From: an uncultured Eubacteriales bacterium
GTDB taxonomy: Bacteria > Bacillota > Clostridia > Oscillospirales > Oscillospiraceae
Length of the DNA: 13,476 nt
Assembly: GCA_900555735.1 (NCBI GenBank)
Contig: USMI01000041.1
Coordinates: forward strand, 1-13,476
Reading direction: 5' to 3'
Each line of letters starts with the position of its first letter. The first letter of the stretch is position 1. Shown here piece by piece: positions 1-7,300 of the stretch. A program made the position numbers and the translations under genes. The notes below the pieces were generated by a model, which did no database searches, was not told the origin of the DNA, and was given only the letters and a program-made list of their open reading frames with translations.

Positions 1-320
1 CGCAGGGCGGCGGGATGGCTGCCGTTGGTGTCCAGCTTCACGGCGTAGCCCAAGTCCTTGACGGCACGCAGCAGCGGCGGCAGCCCTGACCGCAGCAGCG
101 GCTCGCCACCGGTGACGGCCACGCCGTCCAGCAGGCCCTGCCGCTTGCGAAGGAAATCCAACAGTCCGGCGTCATCCATGACCGGCTCCATGCCGCCCAG
201 CACCAGACCGCCGTTGTGGCAGAAGGGGCAGCGGAAATCGCACCCCGCCAGAAACACCGTACAGGCCACATGGCCGGGAAAATCCAGCAGCGTCAGCTTT
301 TGCAGACCGTGAATGTCCAT
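1..320 (-). CDS. nrdG: Anaerobic ribonucleotide reductase activating protein, radical SAM (partial, C-terminus off the window)
   Basis: Only the first 106 residues are present; the gene runs off the left edge. The reading frame from the ATG at 318-320 has the radical SAM cluster motif CxxxCxxC as CDFRCPFC (Cys27, Cys31, Cys34, followed by HN), and a TGGEP motif at about 70-74 that contacts S-adenosylmethionine. The N-terminus (GLQKLTLLDFPGHVA) is typical of the NrdG2/PflA-like branch of anaerobic ribonucleoside-triphosphate reductase activases. These use a 4Fe-4S cluster to make the 5'-deoxyadenosyl radical that installs a glycyl radical on NrdD. A GGGGAGGGG ribosome site precedes the start, and a strong promoter lies at 352-380. 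The nrdD partner, expected nearby, would lie outside the window. It could be another glycyl-radical activase, but the N-terminal pattern favours NrdG2. Confidence 0.85.
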   Translation of the reverse strand, partial: MDIHGLQKLTLLDFPGHVACTVFLAGCDFRCPFCHNGGLVLGGMEPVMDDAGLLDFLRKRQGLLDGVAVTGGEPLLRSGLPPLLRAVKDLGYAVKLDTNGSHPAAL

Positions 321-351
321 ATGGTTCCCCTCCCCTACTCAGATACCACAT

Positions 352-380
352 ATTGTAGTCCCACATTGGAAGAAAGTCAA
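352..380 (-). promoter_or_regulatory. Sigma-A type promoter for the radical SAM gene
   Basis: On the minus strand, TTGACT (375-380) is followed by a 17-bp spacer and TACAAT (352-357), each 5 of 6 to consensus. Transcription would start near 345, giving a leader of about 25 nt that contains the GGGGAGGGG ribosome site. It lies just downstream of the terminator at 394-428, so the radical SAM gene is an independent unit. Confidence 0.7.
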
Positions 381-393
381 GATGATGATGCAG

Positions 394-428
394 AAGAAGG
401 CCCTCCGGCGATGCCGGAGGGCCTTCTT
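394..428 (-). terminator. Hairpin terminator after the HAD phosphatase gene
   Basis: A perfect 16-bp inverted repeat (394-409 and 413-428; arms AAGAAGGCCCTCCGGC and its complement) encloses a 3-nt loop. It begins 40 nt past the stop of the minus-strand HAD gene and just before the promoter of the next gene, where the upstream unit should end. The U-tract is short on the minus strand (CUUCUUCUG) and slightly better on the plus strand (CUUCUUUAUU), so it may work in both directions. Confidence 0.75.
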
Positions 429-467
429 TATTGCGTTTCAGTCATTGTCTGAAGCGAGAAGCCGCAC

Positions 468-1121
468 TCAGGGCATATTCGCCAGAAATGTCCGCGCTTG
501 AGAAAGATCACGGCACACAGCTACGGCCATAGCTGTTGTTTCCTCCGTGGCCGGCTGCAGATCCGGCACCAGTATACATCGGCAGCCGGCGCTGTATGCA
601 GCGCGGACGCCGTTTGCCGAATCCTCCAGCGCCCAGCATACGGAAGGCTCTGCACCCAACCGGCTGCACGCCTCCAAATAGATATCCGGTGCAGGCTTTG
701 AGCGGGCGACCATATCCCCGGCGACTACCGCAGAGAAAAACGTCTCCACACCGGCGTCCTTCAGATTCCAGCGCACCTCTTCCTCCACCGAGGAGGATGC
801 CACGGCCAACGGCCGCTGCTGCGCCTGAAGCATTTGCAGCAGCGGCAGCAGTCCCTTCATGACCGGTACATGATGCTCCTTACGCCACAGGCAGTAAAAC
901 TCCTTTTTATATGCCTGCAGCCGCTCCGGACAGTATTGTTGACCGAAGGCTTGCTGCCACTCCTGCCGGGAGCGCTCCGGGCTCATCCCCAGTGTTCGCA
1001 GGACCATATATCCCGCCGGGCCGATCCCTGCCCGCTGGCCGGCATAGTCCCACGCCTGCATGCGCAGACGTTCCGTATCAAACATCAACCCATCCATATC
1101 AAAAATCACAGGAAAAGCCAT
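468..1121 (-). CDS. HAD-superfamily phosphatase, beta-phosphoglucomutase-like subfamily
   Basis: This is a 217-residue HAD hydrolase of usual length. Motif I is FDMDGLMFDTE with nucleophile Asp8 and acid/base Asp10; motif II is the Ser run at about 109-111; the motif III Lys is Lys142 in SKPAPD; metal-binding acidic residues are Glu166 and Asp167 in ALEDSANG. An alpha-helical cap (about 18-85) between motifs I and II marks the beta-phosphoglucomutase/small-sugar-phosphatase group. The enzyme is cytosolic and probably removes phosphate from, or moves it on, a small sugar phosphate; the substrate cannot be read from sequence. GGGAG precedes the ATG. It follows the mgtC gene after a 52-bp gap, probably in the same transcript, and ends before the terminator at 394-428. 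It could be a housekeeping detoxifying phosphatase rather than part of the sugar pathway upstream. Confidence 0.88.
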   Translation of the reverse strand: MAFPVIFDMDGLMFDTERLRMQAWDYAGQRAGIGPAGYMVLRTLGMSPERSRQEWQQAFGQQYCPERLQAYKKEFYCLWRKEHHVPVMKGLLPLLQMLQAQQRPLAVASSSVEEEVRWNLKDAGVETFFSAVVAGDMVARSKPAPDIYLEACSRLGAEPSVCWALEDSANGVRAAYSAGCRCILVPDLQPATEETTAMAVAVCRDLSQARTFLANMP

Positions 1122-1173
1122 TCTTTTCTCCCTTCCGCGGCTCGATCCCGCTCTCCTTCACGGTGAAAGGCGG

Positions 1174-1881
1174 TCATACCTCTATTTTTTCCACGCTCGG
1201 ATGCGCGGAGAAAAACGCCATCGCCTCCGCATGGGTAAAGGGCTCCTCCAGCCGCACCGTCAGATTCAAACGGACGCTTTTATCCACACGCTGGACGGTA
1301 CTTTCCATGACCTGTCCCTGATGGCTGGCCAGCAGCTCCTCCAGCGCGGCATGGTAAGCTGTGCTGTCCTCCATCCAGACGATCACCGTCTGCTGGGTCA
1401 TGGCATCATTTCCCACAGGAAAACGATGCAGAAACAGCTGGCTTCCCACGATCGCCGCTGTCTCAAACAGGCCCACCCAATACATCCCCGCGCCGATGGC
1501 CAGACCGACGGCAGAGGTAGCCCACATACCGGCGGCCGTCGTCAAGCCGCGAATGGTCGCATTGCCATGCTTGAAGATCACGCCTGCACCAAGAAAGGAG
1601 ATGCCGCTGACCACCTGCGCCGCAATGCGGGCCTGATCGGCGCCGCGCACTCCCTCCGCCATGCCGTCCACAAACGCATATTTGGACACGATCATGAACA
1701 CCGCGGCCGAACAGGCAATGATGCAGTGCGTGCGGATACCCGCTTCCTTCTGGCGCTTGGTCCGCTCCAGTCCGATCAATATCCCCAAAACACCGGACAA
1801 GATGATCCGGATCAGAAATTCCAGATTGTCATATATCGTCAGCTGATCCTCCGGCAAAAAGCTGGTCAAGCCTGTCAACAT
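1174..1881 (-). CDS. mgtC: MgtC/SapB family inner-membrane protein
   Basis: This is a 235-residue membrane protein. The N-terminal half holds about four to five hydrophobic helices and the family signature GLERTKRQKEAGIRTH (about 37-52). DQARIAAQVVSGISFLGAG (about 82-100) follows, then a G/A-rich helix (about 112-135). The C-terminal part (about 163-235, QQTVIVWMED onward) is a soluble ACT-like cytoplasmic domain. MgtC proteins modulate membrane energetics (F-type ATPase) and are linked to growth under low magnesium or phosphate; they are not proven transporters. GGAAGGGAG lies 8 nt before the ATG. An ATG seven bases upstream is out of frame. A hairpin (1924-1956) and the palindrome TAAACGTTTA (1901-1910) lie between it and the epimerase gene, so it may be expressed separately from the sugar genes. 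Confidence 0.9.
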   Translation of the reverse strand: MLTGLTSFLPEDQLTIYDNLEFLIRIILSGVLGILIGLERTKRQKEAGIRTHCIIACSAAVFMIVSKYAFVDGMAEGVRGADQARIAAQVVSGISFLGAGVIFKHGNATIRGLTTAAGMWATSAVGLAIGAGMYWVGLFETAAIVGSQLFLHRFPVGNDAMTQQTVIVWMEDSTAYHAALEELLASHQGQVMESTVQRVDKSVRLNLTVRLEEPFTHAEAMAFFSAHPSVEKIEV

Positions 1882-1923
1882 AGGGCATACTCCCTTCCTT
1901 TAAACGTTTATTCCGATAAGCAG

Positions 1924-1956
1924 GCAGAGACCTCCGGTTCATCCGAAGGTCCCTGC
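1924..1956 (-). other. Intergenic RNA hairpin between the epimerase and mgtC genes
   Basis: Arms 1924-1937 and 1943-1956 pair over all 14 positions in the minus-strand RNA (two G-U pairs) around a 5-nt loop. On the plus strand the same two positions become A-C mismatches, so the structure fits leftward transcripts only. It starts 9 nt past the epimerase stop codon. The bases after it (CTGCTTATC) are not a proper U-tract, so it is either a weak terminator or attenuator, or an mRNA-end stabiliser. Confidence 0.5.
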
Positions 1957-1964
1957 GCCTTTGC

Positions 1965-2759
1965 TTAATATTGCTCCATGACCCGGCGGATGCTCTCCCG
2001 TGTCTGCGTCAGCCAGTGCAGAGGTGTGCCGGGCGCATACTCCAAGATCCAATGGCATGCGTCAGTACAGCTTTCCGCCGCAGCCGTCCAGATGGGGGTC
2101 CACTGGATCGAGCCCTGACCCACCGGCAGATGATCGTCATCCACACCAAGATTATCGTGCAGATGCAGTCCCAGCAGCCGGTCGCCCAGCGTCCGGATCA
2201 CCTCCGGAATGTTCCAGCCGTTCATATTGGCGTGGCCGATATCCAACAGATAGCCTACCGACGGGCCTGTCTCATCCAGCGCATGGCAAAACGCCTCCTG
2301 CGTATAGAGTGCCGCCGCCGGACCGGCAATGTTTTCAAAGGCCAGGCGCACACCGCAGGCAGCCGCCTGCTGCACAAGGTCGCATACCGCCCGGTGCGCC
2401 AGCTCTCTGGCACGCTCCTTGTTAAATGTGCTGTATCCGGGATGCAGCACCATTTGCTCCGCCCCCAAGCGGGCCGCAAACGCCAGTGCCTGCTGGTGAT
2501 GCCGGTAAGCGGCCTCCCGCAGGATATGCATTTCCGCCGTCAGATTCACATCCCATGCGGCCGGATGCACCGTAAAGGTAATCCCTGTGGCCCGCAGGCG
2601 GTCTGCCAGAGGGCCGTAATCTTCTCCCAGACTATCCCAGCCGGAGGCATCCATCATCAATTCGACAGAGTCCGCGCCTGCTTCCGCCAGCCGCGCCACA
2701 TTCTCCTCTACCGGGTGATCCAGCAGGATCAGCTCCGAATAGCCGATTTTTACGTCCAT
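1965..2759 (-). CDS. Sugar isomerase/epimerase, TIM barrel (AP endonuclease family 2 fold)
   Basis: The 264-residue protein has the pattern of the xylose-isomerase-like TIM barrel family (IolE, IolO, tagatose 3-epimerase, hydroxypyruvate isomerase). The usual metal-binding set is present: Glu142 in AFENI, Asp173 and His176 in LLDIGHAN, His199/His201 in LHLHDN, and Glu240 in ILEYA. DDDHLPVGQG (about 207-216) is the loop common to IolE/epimerase-type members. These enzymes move a carbonyl or invert a carbon next to a ketone using a divalent metal. The exact substrate is unknown; a ketose, ketogluconate or keto-inositol all fit. It starts 6 nt past the permease stop, its ribosome site lies inside the end of that permease gene, and it is the last gene before the hairpin at 1924-1956. 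This places it firmly in the transporter operon. There is no signal peptide, so it is cytosolic. Confidence 0.85.
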   Translation of the reverse strand: MDVKIGYSELILLDHPVEENVARLAEAGADSVELMMDASGWDSLGEDYGPLADRLRATGITFTVHPAAWDVNLTAEMHILREAAYRHHQQALAFAARLGAEQMVLHPGYSTFNKERARELAHRAVCDLVQQAAACGVRLAFENIAGPAAALYTQEAFCHALDETGPSVGYLLDIGHANMNGWNIPEVIRTLGDRLLGLHLHDNLGVDDDHLPVGQGSIQWTPIWTAAAESCTDACHWILEYAPGTPLHWLTQTRESIRRVMEQY

Positions 2760-2765
2760 ACTCGT

Positions 2766-3605
2766 TTATCCCTTCACGGCGCCGGCAGTCATACCGGAAA
2801 CCACATATTTCTGCATGATCAGCGAGATCAGCACCACCGGTCCCGTAATGATGGTCGCTGCCGCCATCAACGGGCCCCAGGAGATCTTGGCATAGCCGAT
2901 AAAGTTGAACACCGCCATGGGAAGCGTTTTGGTATTGTAGCCGGAGAGCACCAGGGCAAACAGGAAGTTGTTCCAGGAATAGATAAAGCTCATCAGCGCC
3001 GCCGTGATCAGACCGGGCGTGACCAGCGGAAGCATCACCCGGAAAAAGATCTGGTTGGCGGTGCAGCCGTCGATCATAGCCGCCTGCTCCAGGTCCTTGG
3101 GCAAGTTCTCAAAGTGGGGCACCATGATCCAGATGATGAAAGGCACCGCCACCAGCATATATGCCAGGATCAGCGAAAAATAGGTGTCCGTCAGTCCCAG
3201 CGCCGCAAATACCTGGAACCAGGGCAGCAGGAAGCAAATGCCGGGGATCATGCGGGTAAACAGGATGGTGCCGCTGGTGCGGTGCAGCCGGTACTTGGAA
3301 ATGGCGTATGCCGCCGGGAGGCCGATGATCAGAGACACCACCGTGGTCATAAACGCCACAAAAAAGCTGTTCCAGATGGGCTTTCCGAAGCTGTAGCGCT
3401 CGAATACTTCCGCATAGTTGCTGAGAATGAAGTTGAAATTCAGGAACTTGCTGGGGTCCTGTATCTCCACCGTCGTCTTGAAGGAGGCCAGCACCATGAA
3501 CACAAACGGAAAGATCGTCACAAGAATGATCGCCGCCAGAAACAGGTAATACAGGACGCTCTGCGTTCCGCGCTTTGCCCGCTGGGGACTCATCGTTGTT
3601 TTCAT
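2766..3605 (-). CDS. Carbohydrate ABC transporter permease, MalG-like (CUT1)
   Basis: This 279-residue inner-membrane permease has about six hydrophobic segments (near 18-42, 80-103, 113-137, 142-163, 198-222, 244-264). The cytoplasmic EAA loop that docks on the ATPase is at about 172-194 (EQAAMIDGCTANQ, then LPL). The short C-terminus ending soon after the last helix is typical of the second CUT1 permease (MalG, UgpE). The start codon overlaps the stop of the preceding permease gene by ATGA (3602-3605), so the two subunits are translationally coupled. GGTGGTGG lies 7 nt upstream. It pairs with the MalF-like subunit and the lipoprotein encoded upstream. No ATP-binding subunit is encoded here, so a shared MsmK-type ATPase from elsewhere is likely. 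The imported sugar is not determined. Confidence 0.93.
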   Translation of the reverse strand: MKTTMSPQRAKRGTQSVLYYLFLAAIILVTIFPFVFMVLASFKTTVEIQDPSKFLNFNFILSNYAEVFERYSFGKPIWNSFFVAFMTTVVSLIIGLPAAYAISKYRLHRTSGTILFTRMIPGICFLLPWFQVFAALGLTDTYFSLILAYMLVAVPFIIWIMVPHFENLPKDLEQAAMIDGCTANQIFFRVMLPLVTPGLITAALMSFIYSWNNFLFALVLSGYNTKTLPMAVFNFIGYAKISWGPLMAAATIITGPVVLISLIMQKYVVSGMTAGAVKG

Positions 3606-4501
3606 CGTTCGACCACCACCTTTGTGCGGATATACATAACGACACCGATTACAACACCCACCAGCAGCAGGAAGATCATCATGGACGCCGCGGAATATCC
3701 GTATTTATAATACTGGAATCCATACATGTAGGAATAAATATTAATGGTCTGGGAATGGAACGACGGCCCACCCTGAGTCGTAGAATAGATAATGTCAAAG
3801 GTTTTCAGCACGTCGATCAGCCGCAGCATCGCGGCCACCAGAATGGTATTCATTGTCAGCGGCAGGGTAATATGAAACGTCTTCTGCAAGAAATTGGCAC
3901 CGTCTATGGTGGCCGCCTCATAAATATCAGACGAAATGCCGCTCAGTCCCGCCAGGATGATCAGCGAGATCATCGGTGTCCACTGCCACACGTCAATGAT
4001 GATCAGCGAGCCGATCACCGTGGTGGAGCCGGACAGCCACTCCAGCGGGGAAAAGCCCATCGCCTTGAGGGCATAGTTGAACAGACCGATGGACGGGTCC
4101 ATGATAAGCTTCCAGATCATACCCACGGCCACAGGGGTCATCGTCATGGGGATCAGCATCACGGTCTTGTGGACATTGCGCATGAACAGTTTCTTGCGGT
4201 TCAGCATCAGCGCCAGCACGATGCCAAACACCACCTCGATCACCAGCGCTACGATACTGTATATCAATGTGATCTTGATAGAGGAAATGAAGTATTGATC
4301 CTTAAAGAGCTTGAAATAATTTTCCAGGCCAATGAATTCGGGCTCCGTAACGGAGGACATGCTCCAATCATAAAAGCTCAGCCGCAGCGTATACAGCAGA
4401 GGAAATACCACCATGCAGATCAGGAAGATGATGCATGGTGCCATGTAGACCCTTTTCTGGTTGCGGTTAAGGAATTTCGAGAGCTTATGGGTTTCGTTCA
4501 T
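3602..4501 (-). CDS. Carbohydrate ABC transporter permease, MalF/UgpA-like (CUT1)
   Basis: This is a 299-residue membrane permease with about six hydrophobic segments (near 18-39, 72-99, 113-133, 164-185, 216-236, 271-292). The EAA loop is at about 194-215 (YEAATIDGANFLQ, then LPL), and TQGGP (about 242-246) is a hallmark of the first CUT1 permease. I chose the ATG at 4499-4501 because AAAGGGG lies about 8 nt before it and the protein then begins MNETHK. The frame stays open to a GTG at 4555, but that start has no ribosome site and would add an atypical N-terminus. The gene begins about 165 nt after the solute-binding protein gene, past a strong hairpin (4615-4643) that probably lowers permease expression relative to the binding protein. 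Confidence 0.93.
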   Translation of the reverse strand: MNETHKLSKFLNRNQKRVYMAPCIIFLICMVVFPLLYTLRLSFYDWSMSSVTEPEFIGLENYFKLFKDQYFISSIKITLIYSIVALVIEVVFGIVLALMLNRKKLFMRNVHKTVMLIPMTMTPVAVGMIWKLIMDPSIGLFNYALKAMGFSPLEWLSGSTTVIGSLIIIDVWQWTPMISLIILAGLSGISSDIYEAATIDGANFLQKTFHITLPLTMNTILVAAMLRLIDVLKTFDIIYSTTQGGPSFHSQTINIYSYMYGFQYYKYGYSAASMMIFLLLVGVVIGVVMYIRTKVVVER

Positions 4502-4614
4502 TGTCAGCGCCCCTTTCTGCCAGTTTGCGGATGGGAGGTCTCCTTGCAGCCACACAGATCAAGATAATTTTTGCTCTTCCGCAGCCGTGGGAAAAGCATC
4601 CGAAAACCGGAACC

Positions 4615-4643
4615 TCCCGGCGGCCCATTGTGAGCCGCCGGGA
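4615..4643 (-). other. GC-rich hairpin between the solute-binding protein and permease genes
   Basis: Perfect 10-bp arms TCCCGGCGGC (4615-4624) and GCCGCCGGGA (4634-4643) enclose a 9-nt loop. The hairpin starts 22 nt past the binding-protein stop. There is no U-tract after it on the minus strand, so it is better read as an mRNA 3'-end stabiliser or partial attenuator, as is known between malE and malF, than as a full terminator. Confidence 0.6.
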
Positions 4644-4665
4644 AGTATTCCGCTGTGTAAGTAAG

Positions 4666-5982
4666 TTACTGATTGTCCAGAATGGTCTGGAAATCGCCCT
4701 TGATGGCCTCGGCAGCAGCCATCACCTTATCGGAATCACCACCGCTCTCGATGGACGCGGTAACAACAGAGCCAACCAGATTGCGGGCTTCCTGCACGTT
4801 CTGACCAAAGGCCACAAAGTTGTAGCCGCGGCCGATGGTACTGCACTCGGCAACCAGGTCCAGCAACTCCTGAGGCATCAAATCCGTTGCCTGAGCGTTG
4901 GCCCAGGAGGAAGCGCGGGCGGAGGACACACCGGCAGTCTGAGCAGCGGCCTGCGCATCCTTGCCGGTCAGCTTGGAAACCAGCGCCCAAGCGGCATCCT
5001 TATGCTCGGAGTTGGCGTTCACGCCCAGCGCCCAAGCAGAAATGTTATAGGGAACGGGGTCCTGACCGGCCTTAGCGCTGGGGAACTTGGCAAAGCCGAC
5101 CTTGTCGTACACCAGAGAGGACTCGGGATCCGTCACCACAGAGGCAACAGCGGAGGCCTCGGTCGCAAACACGACCTTGCCCTGAGCGAACAGCGTCATG
5201 ACCTCAGACCAACTCATGTTCAGGATGCCCGGAGGGCCGTAATTGCCCAGCAGGTTGCCGTACAGAGAGATCGCTTCGATGGTGCTGGGATCGGTAATGG
5301 TACAGGTCTTCAGATCGTCGCTGACCCAGTCGGCGCCGTTAGAGAACACGAAGCCTGCGCACTGCGTCACGGAGGGAGACAGGGCGCCGCGGGCGGCGAA
5401 GCCATACAGCTCGTTGTCCTTATCGGTGCAGACCTTGACTGCATTCAGCAGCTCTTCAAAGGTGGTGGGAACAGCCAGATTGTGCTGCTCCAGAATGTCC
5501 TTGCGGTAGTAGAGCATCTCAACCTCGGTGACAACGGGGATACCGTAGACGCTGCCATCCTTGATGCAGGGCTGAGAGGCCGCGGCGTTCACATCGTCAT
5601 AGGCGAATTCCGTGTCAGCCACAATGTAGCTGTCCAGATTCTCCAGCCAGCCGTTGCCGATGAAGGTGCCGCAATCCAGCGGGGGACGCACCATCACAAC
5701 ATCCATCGTCGTGGACTTGGCGCCGAACTCAACGTTCAGCTTGCTCAGCAGGTTATCCTCGGAATAACCCTCCAGTTCGACCTTGGCGCCGGTCTCCTCT
5801 TCAAACTCCGCGATAATGGGTTCCATCGCAGTCGTCCAGGAGTGGTTCACGGCGACAAAGCGCAGCGTGATGCCCGCATAGGGCTTGTCGCTGTTGTTGA
5901 CCTCATTGTTGTCCTTCTGGCCGCAGGCAGCCAGAGAAAGGACCATGATCGCAACCAGTAGCAGGCTCATGACCTTCTTCAT
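4666..5982 (-). CDS. ABC transporter solute-binding lipoprotein (extracellular sugar-binding, family 1)
   Basis: The 438-residue protein begins MKKVMSLLLVAIMVLSLAACG, a lipoprotein signal peptide with lipobox LAAC and lipidated Cys20, so it is anchored on the outer face of the cell membrane. The body has the two-lobe layout of CUT1 binding proteins: ITLRFVAVNHSW and a FEEETGAKVELEGY strand-helix near the N-terminus, a TTMDVVMVRPP segment, YGIPVVTEVEMLYYRKDI, and VPTTFEELLNAV. The ATG at 5980-5982 is chosen because GGAGG precedes it at ideal spacing and the signal peptide starts there; the frame runs open to 6114, but that extension is not plausible. The ligand is unknown. It is encoded directly after a dehydrogenase and before its two permeases, between hairpins at 6018-6042 and 4615-4643. 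Confidence 0.95.
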   Translation of the reverse strand: MKKVMSLLLVAIMVLSLAACGQKDNNEVNNSDKPYAGITLRFVAVNHSWTTAMEPIIAEFEEETGAKVELEGYSEDNLLSKLNVEFGAKSTTMDVVMVRPPLDCGTFIGNGWLENLDSYIVADTEFAYDDVNAAASQPCIKDGSVYGIPVVTEVEMLYYRKDILEQHNLAVPTTFEELLNAVKVCTDKDNELYGFAARGALSPSVTQCAGFVFSNGADWVSDDLKTCTITDPSTIEAISLYGNLLGNYGPPGILNMSWSEVMTLFAQGKVVFATEASAVASVVTDPESSLVYDKVGFAKFPSAKAGQDPVPYNISAWALGVNANSEHKDAAWALVSKLTGKDAQAAAQTAGVSSARASSWANAQATDLMPQELLDLVAECSTIGRGYNFVAFGQNVQEARNLVGSVVTASIESGGDSDKVMAAAEAIKGDFQTILDNQ

Positions 5983-6017
5983 GTGTTTCCTCCTTATTTG
6001 CTTTCTTATTTGCATTC

Positions 6018-6042
6018 CCGTGGATCCTGCCGGGATCCTCGG
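6018..6042 (-). other. Intergenic hairpin upstream of the solute-binding protein gene
   Basis: Arms 6018-6027 and 6033-6042 are complementary at 9 of 10 positions (each holds GGATCC) around a 5-nt loop. The hairpin lies between the dehydrogenase stop (6057) and the binding-protein ribosome site. A 9-bp direct repeat CTTATTTGC (5993-6001 and 6005-6013) follows immediately. It may protect the 5' end of a processed binding-protein mRNA; no role is proven. Confidence 0.45.
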
Positions 6043-6056
6043 TGAATAGCCCTGAT

Positions 6057-7115
6057 TTATTGTACATCCTCCTGCGGAAGCATAACGACTTTCATTGCCT
6101 TTCCGGTCCGGCACAACTCATAGCCCTGCTTCCACTGGGACATGGGGATCCGGTGGGTGATCAGCGGGGTCAGATCCACCTGGCCGCTGTTAAGGATACG
6201 CATCGCGCGCACCCAAGTAATGGCGCTGGTCGATTTGTCTCCCTGGATCGTGATCTCCTTCTTGTAGATGGTGTTGTAATAATCCACGGGGATCTCGCCC
6301 ATATTCATGCCCACGGCCACATAGGTCCCCTTGCGCTTGCACATCTTCAGGCCGGACTGGATGCCCGCGCGGAAGCCGGTACATTCAAAGACAAAATCCG
6401 CACCCCGGCCGTCCGTAATGGACTTGAGAAACGCTTCCAGATCCTCCGTCTGGCAGTCCACCGTGTGATCGACACCAAACTGTCTGCGGGCAAAGGCCAT
6501 CCGCTCGGCGTCGGCTGTCAAGCCGGACATGACGATCACCGCGCCGCAGAGCTTTGCGGTAATGGCGACCAGATCGCCGATGGGACCCGGGCCAACCACC
6601 AACACCACATCTCCCGGCTTGATATCAGTAAGAATGCAGGTGGCATGCACGGCACAGGCAAAGGGCTCCGCCAAAGAGCCGACCTCATAGGACAGATTGT
6701 CCGCCAGCTTGTGGCAGGCATTTTCCGCCACGATGCAGTATTGTGCGAAATAACCATCTGCCGCGGAGCCAAGGCCCTTGCGGTCCGCGCACATATTGGT
6801 CTGCGCCTGGCGGCAATATTCACAGGTGCGGCAGGCCGTCAGCGTCGTCTCTGCCGTGACCCGGTCGCCCACACGGATGGAGTGAACGCCTTCTCCTACT
6901 TCCACCACCACACCGGCCCCTTCATGGCCGATAATGACCGGAAATGCGTATCGGTCCTGCATCAGTCCGCTGTACAGCGCATGGATATCCGAACCGCAGA
7001 TGGAGGCCGCCATGACCTTGACCTTTACCTGCCCATAACCGGGAGAGGGCTCCTTCACGTCCGTTCTGAAAAAGGTGCCTTCCTCGCCGGGAAATTCCTT
7101 CACTATCGCGTTCAT
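6057..7115 (-). CDS. Zinc-dependent medium-chain dehydrogenase (sorbitol/threonine dehydrogenase type), first gene of the transporter operon
   Basis: This 352-residue MDR enzyme oxidises a secondary alcohol or reduces a ketone with a nicotinamide cofactor. Catalytic zinc ligands are Cys40 (SICGSD), His64 and Glu65 (GHE), plus Glu in SLAEPFACAVH (about 150). The structural zinc lobe is Cys95, Cys98, Cys101 and Cys109 (CRTCEYC, then C). The Rossmann loop is VVGPGPIG (about 170-177). The acidic residue that usually ends beta-2 and selects NAD is not evident (VIVMSGLTADAER), which may mean NADP preference or relaxed cofactor use. The ATG at 7113-7115 has GGGAGGTG upstream; the frame extends to a TTG at 7133, but that position has no better signal. 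It opens the operon carrying the binding protein, permeases and epimerase. Its substrate is probably a polyol, aldonate or cyclitol derived from the imported compound. Confidence 0.9.
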   Translation of the reverse strand: MNAIVKEFPGEEGTFFRTDVKEPSPGYGQVKVKVMAASICGSDIHALYSGLMQDRYAFPVIIGHEGAGVVVEVGEGVHSIRVGDRVTAETTLTACRTCEYCRQAQTNMCADRKGLGSAADGYFAQYCIVAENACHKLADNLSYEVGSLAEPFACAVHATCILTDIKPGDVVLVVGPGPIGDLVAITAKLCGAVIVMSGLTADAERMAFARRQFGVDHTVDCQTEDLEAFLKSITDGRGADFVFECTGFRAGIQSGLKMCKRKGTYVAVGMNMGEIPVDYYNTIYKKEITIQGDKSTSAITWVRAMRILNSGQVDLTPLITHRIPMSQWKQGYELCRTGKAMKVVMLPQEDVQ

Positions 7116-7167
7116 TATAAACGCACCTCCCAAGCAAACTTGTTGTTATTCACATTTCTTGTGTTAT

Positions 7168-7196
7168 AGAATAACGTTCGCAATGTTCTTTTACAA
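7168..7196 (-). promoter_or_regulatory. Possible promoter for the transporter operon
   Basis: On the minus strand TTGTAA (7191-7196), a 17-bp spacer and TATTCT (7168-7173) each match 4 of 6 consensus bases. It lies about 50 bp before the dehydrogenase start, in a 185-bp AT-rich gap, the largest gap among the leftward sugar genes. The match is modest, so read-through from the upstream operon remains possible. Confidence 0.35.
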
Positions 7197-7225
7197 CATC
7201 AATTTGCGGAGATGGTCGTTTTTCC

Positions 7226-7244
7226 CCGATTTTCACAAAATCGG
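7226..7244. promoter_or_regulatory. Palindrome between the two sugar operons, possible repressor site
   Basis: CCGATTTT-CAC-AAAATCGG is a perfect 8-3-8 inverted repeat, 30 bp upstream of the proposed -35 box. It contains the 8-mer CACAAAAT, which also forms one arm of the palindrome at 11996-12019 beside the ROK repressor gene. It lies about 57 nt past the GDPD stop, so it could instead be a weak terminator, but no U-tract follows it on the minus strand. Confidence 0.4.
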
Positions 7245-7300
7245 CAGGCATATAACGGCAATTCCTCCAATTCCTATTTCCTGTCAATATTCAGGTTCGT

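Noticed and set aside
1971..3710. Long plus-strand open frame of 579 codons opposite the epimerase and permease genes
   Set aside because: The translation is rich in His, Arg and Gln with no domain, and it lies antisense to clearly recognisable genes with ribosome sites. It is an artefact of GC-rich codon use.
4501..5961. Plus-strand open frame of 486 codons opposite the binding-protein gene
   Set aside because: It has no ribosome site or family features, and its opposite strand encodes a textbook solute-binding lipoprotein.
5983..6114. N-terminal extension of the solute-binding protein by 44 residues
   Set aside because: The lipoprotein signal peptide begins at the ATG at 5982, directly after GGAGG; the extension would bury it and would run into the dehydrogenase gene.
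6042..7169. Plus-strand open frame of 375 codons opposite a dehydrogenase gene
   Set aside because: Antisense shadow; the minus-strand frame has all zinc ligands and a Rossmann motif.
7169..7182. Possible CcpA cre site in the spacer of the proposed transporter-operon promoter
   Set aside because: The minus strand keeps the central ANCGNT core and one flank but misses several consensus flank bases; too weak to call.
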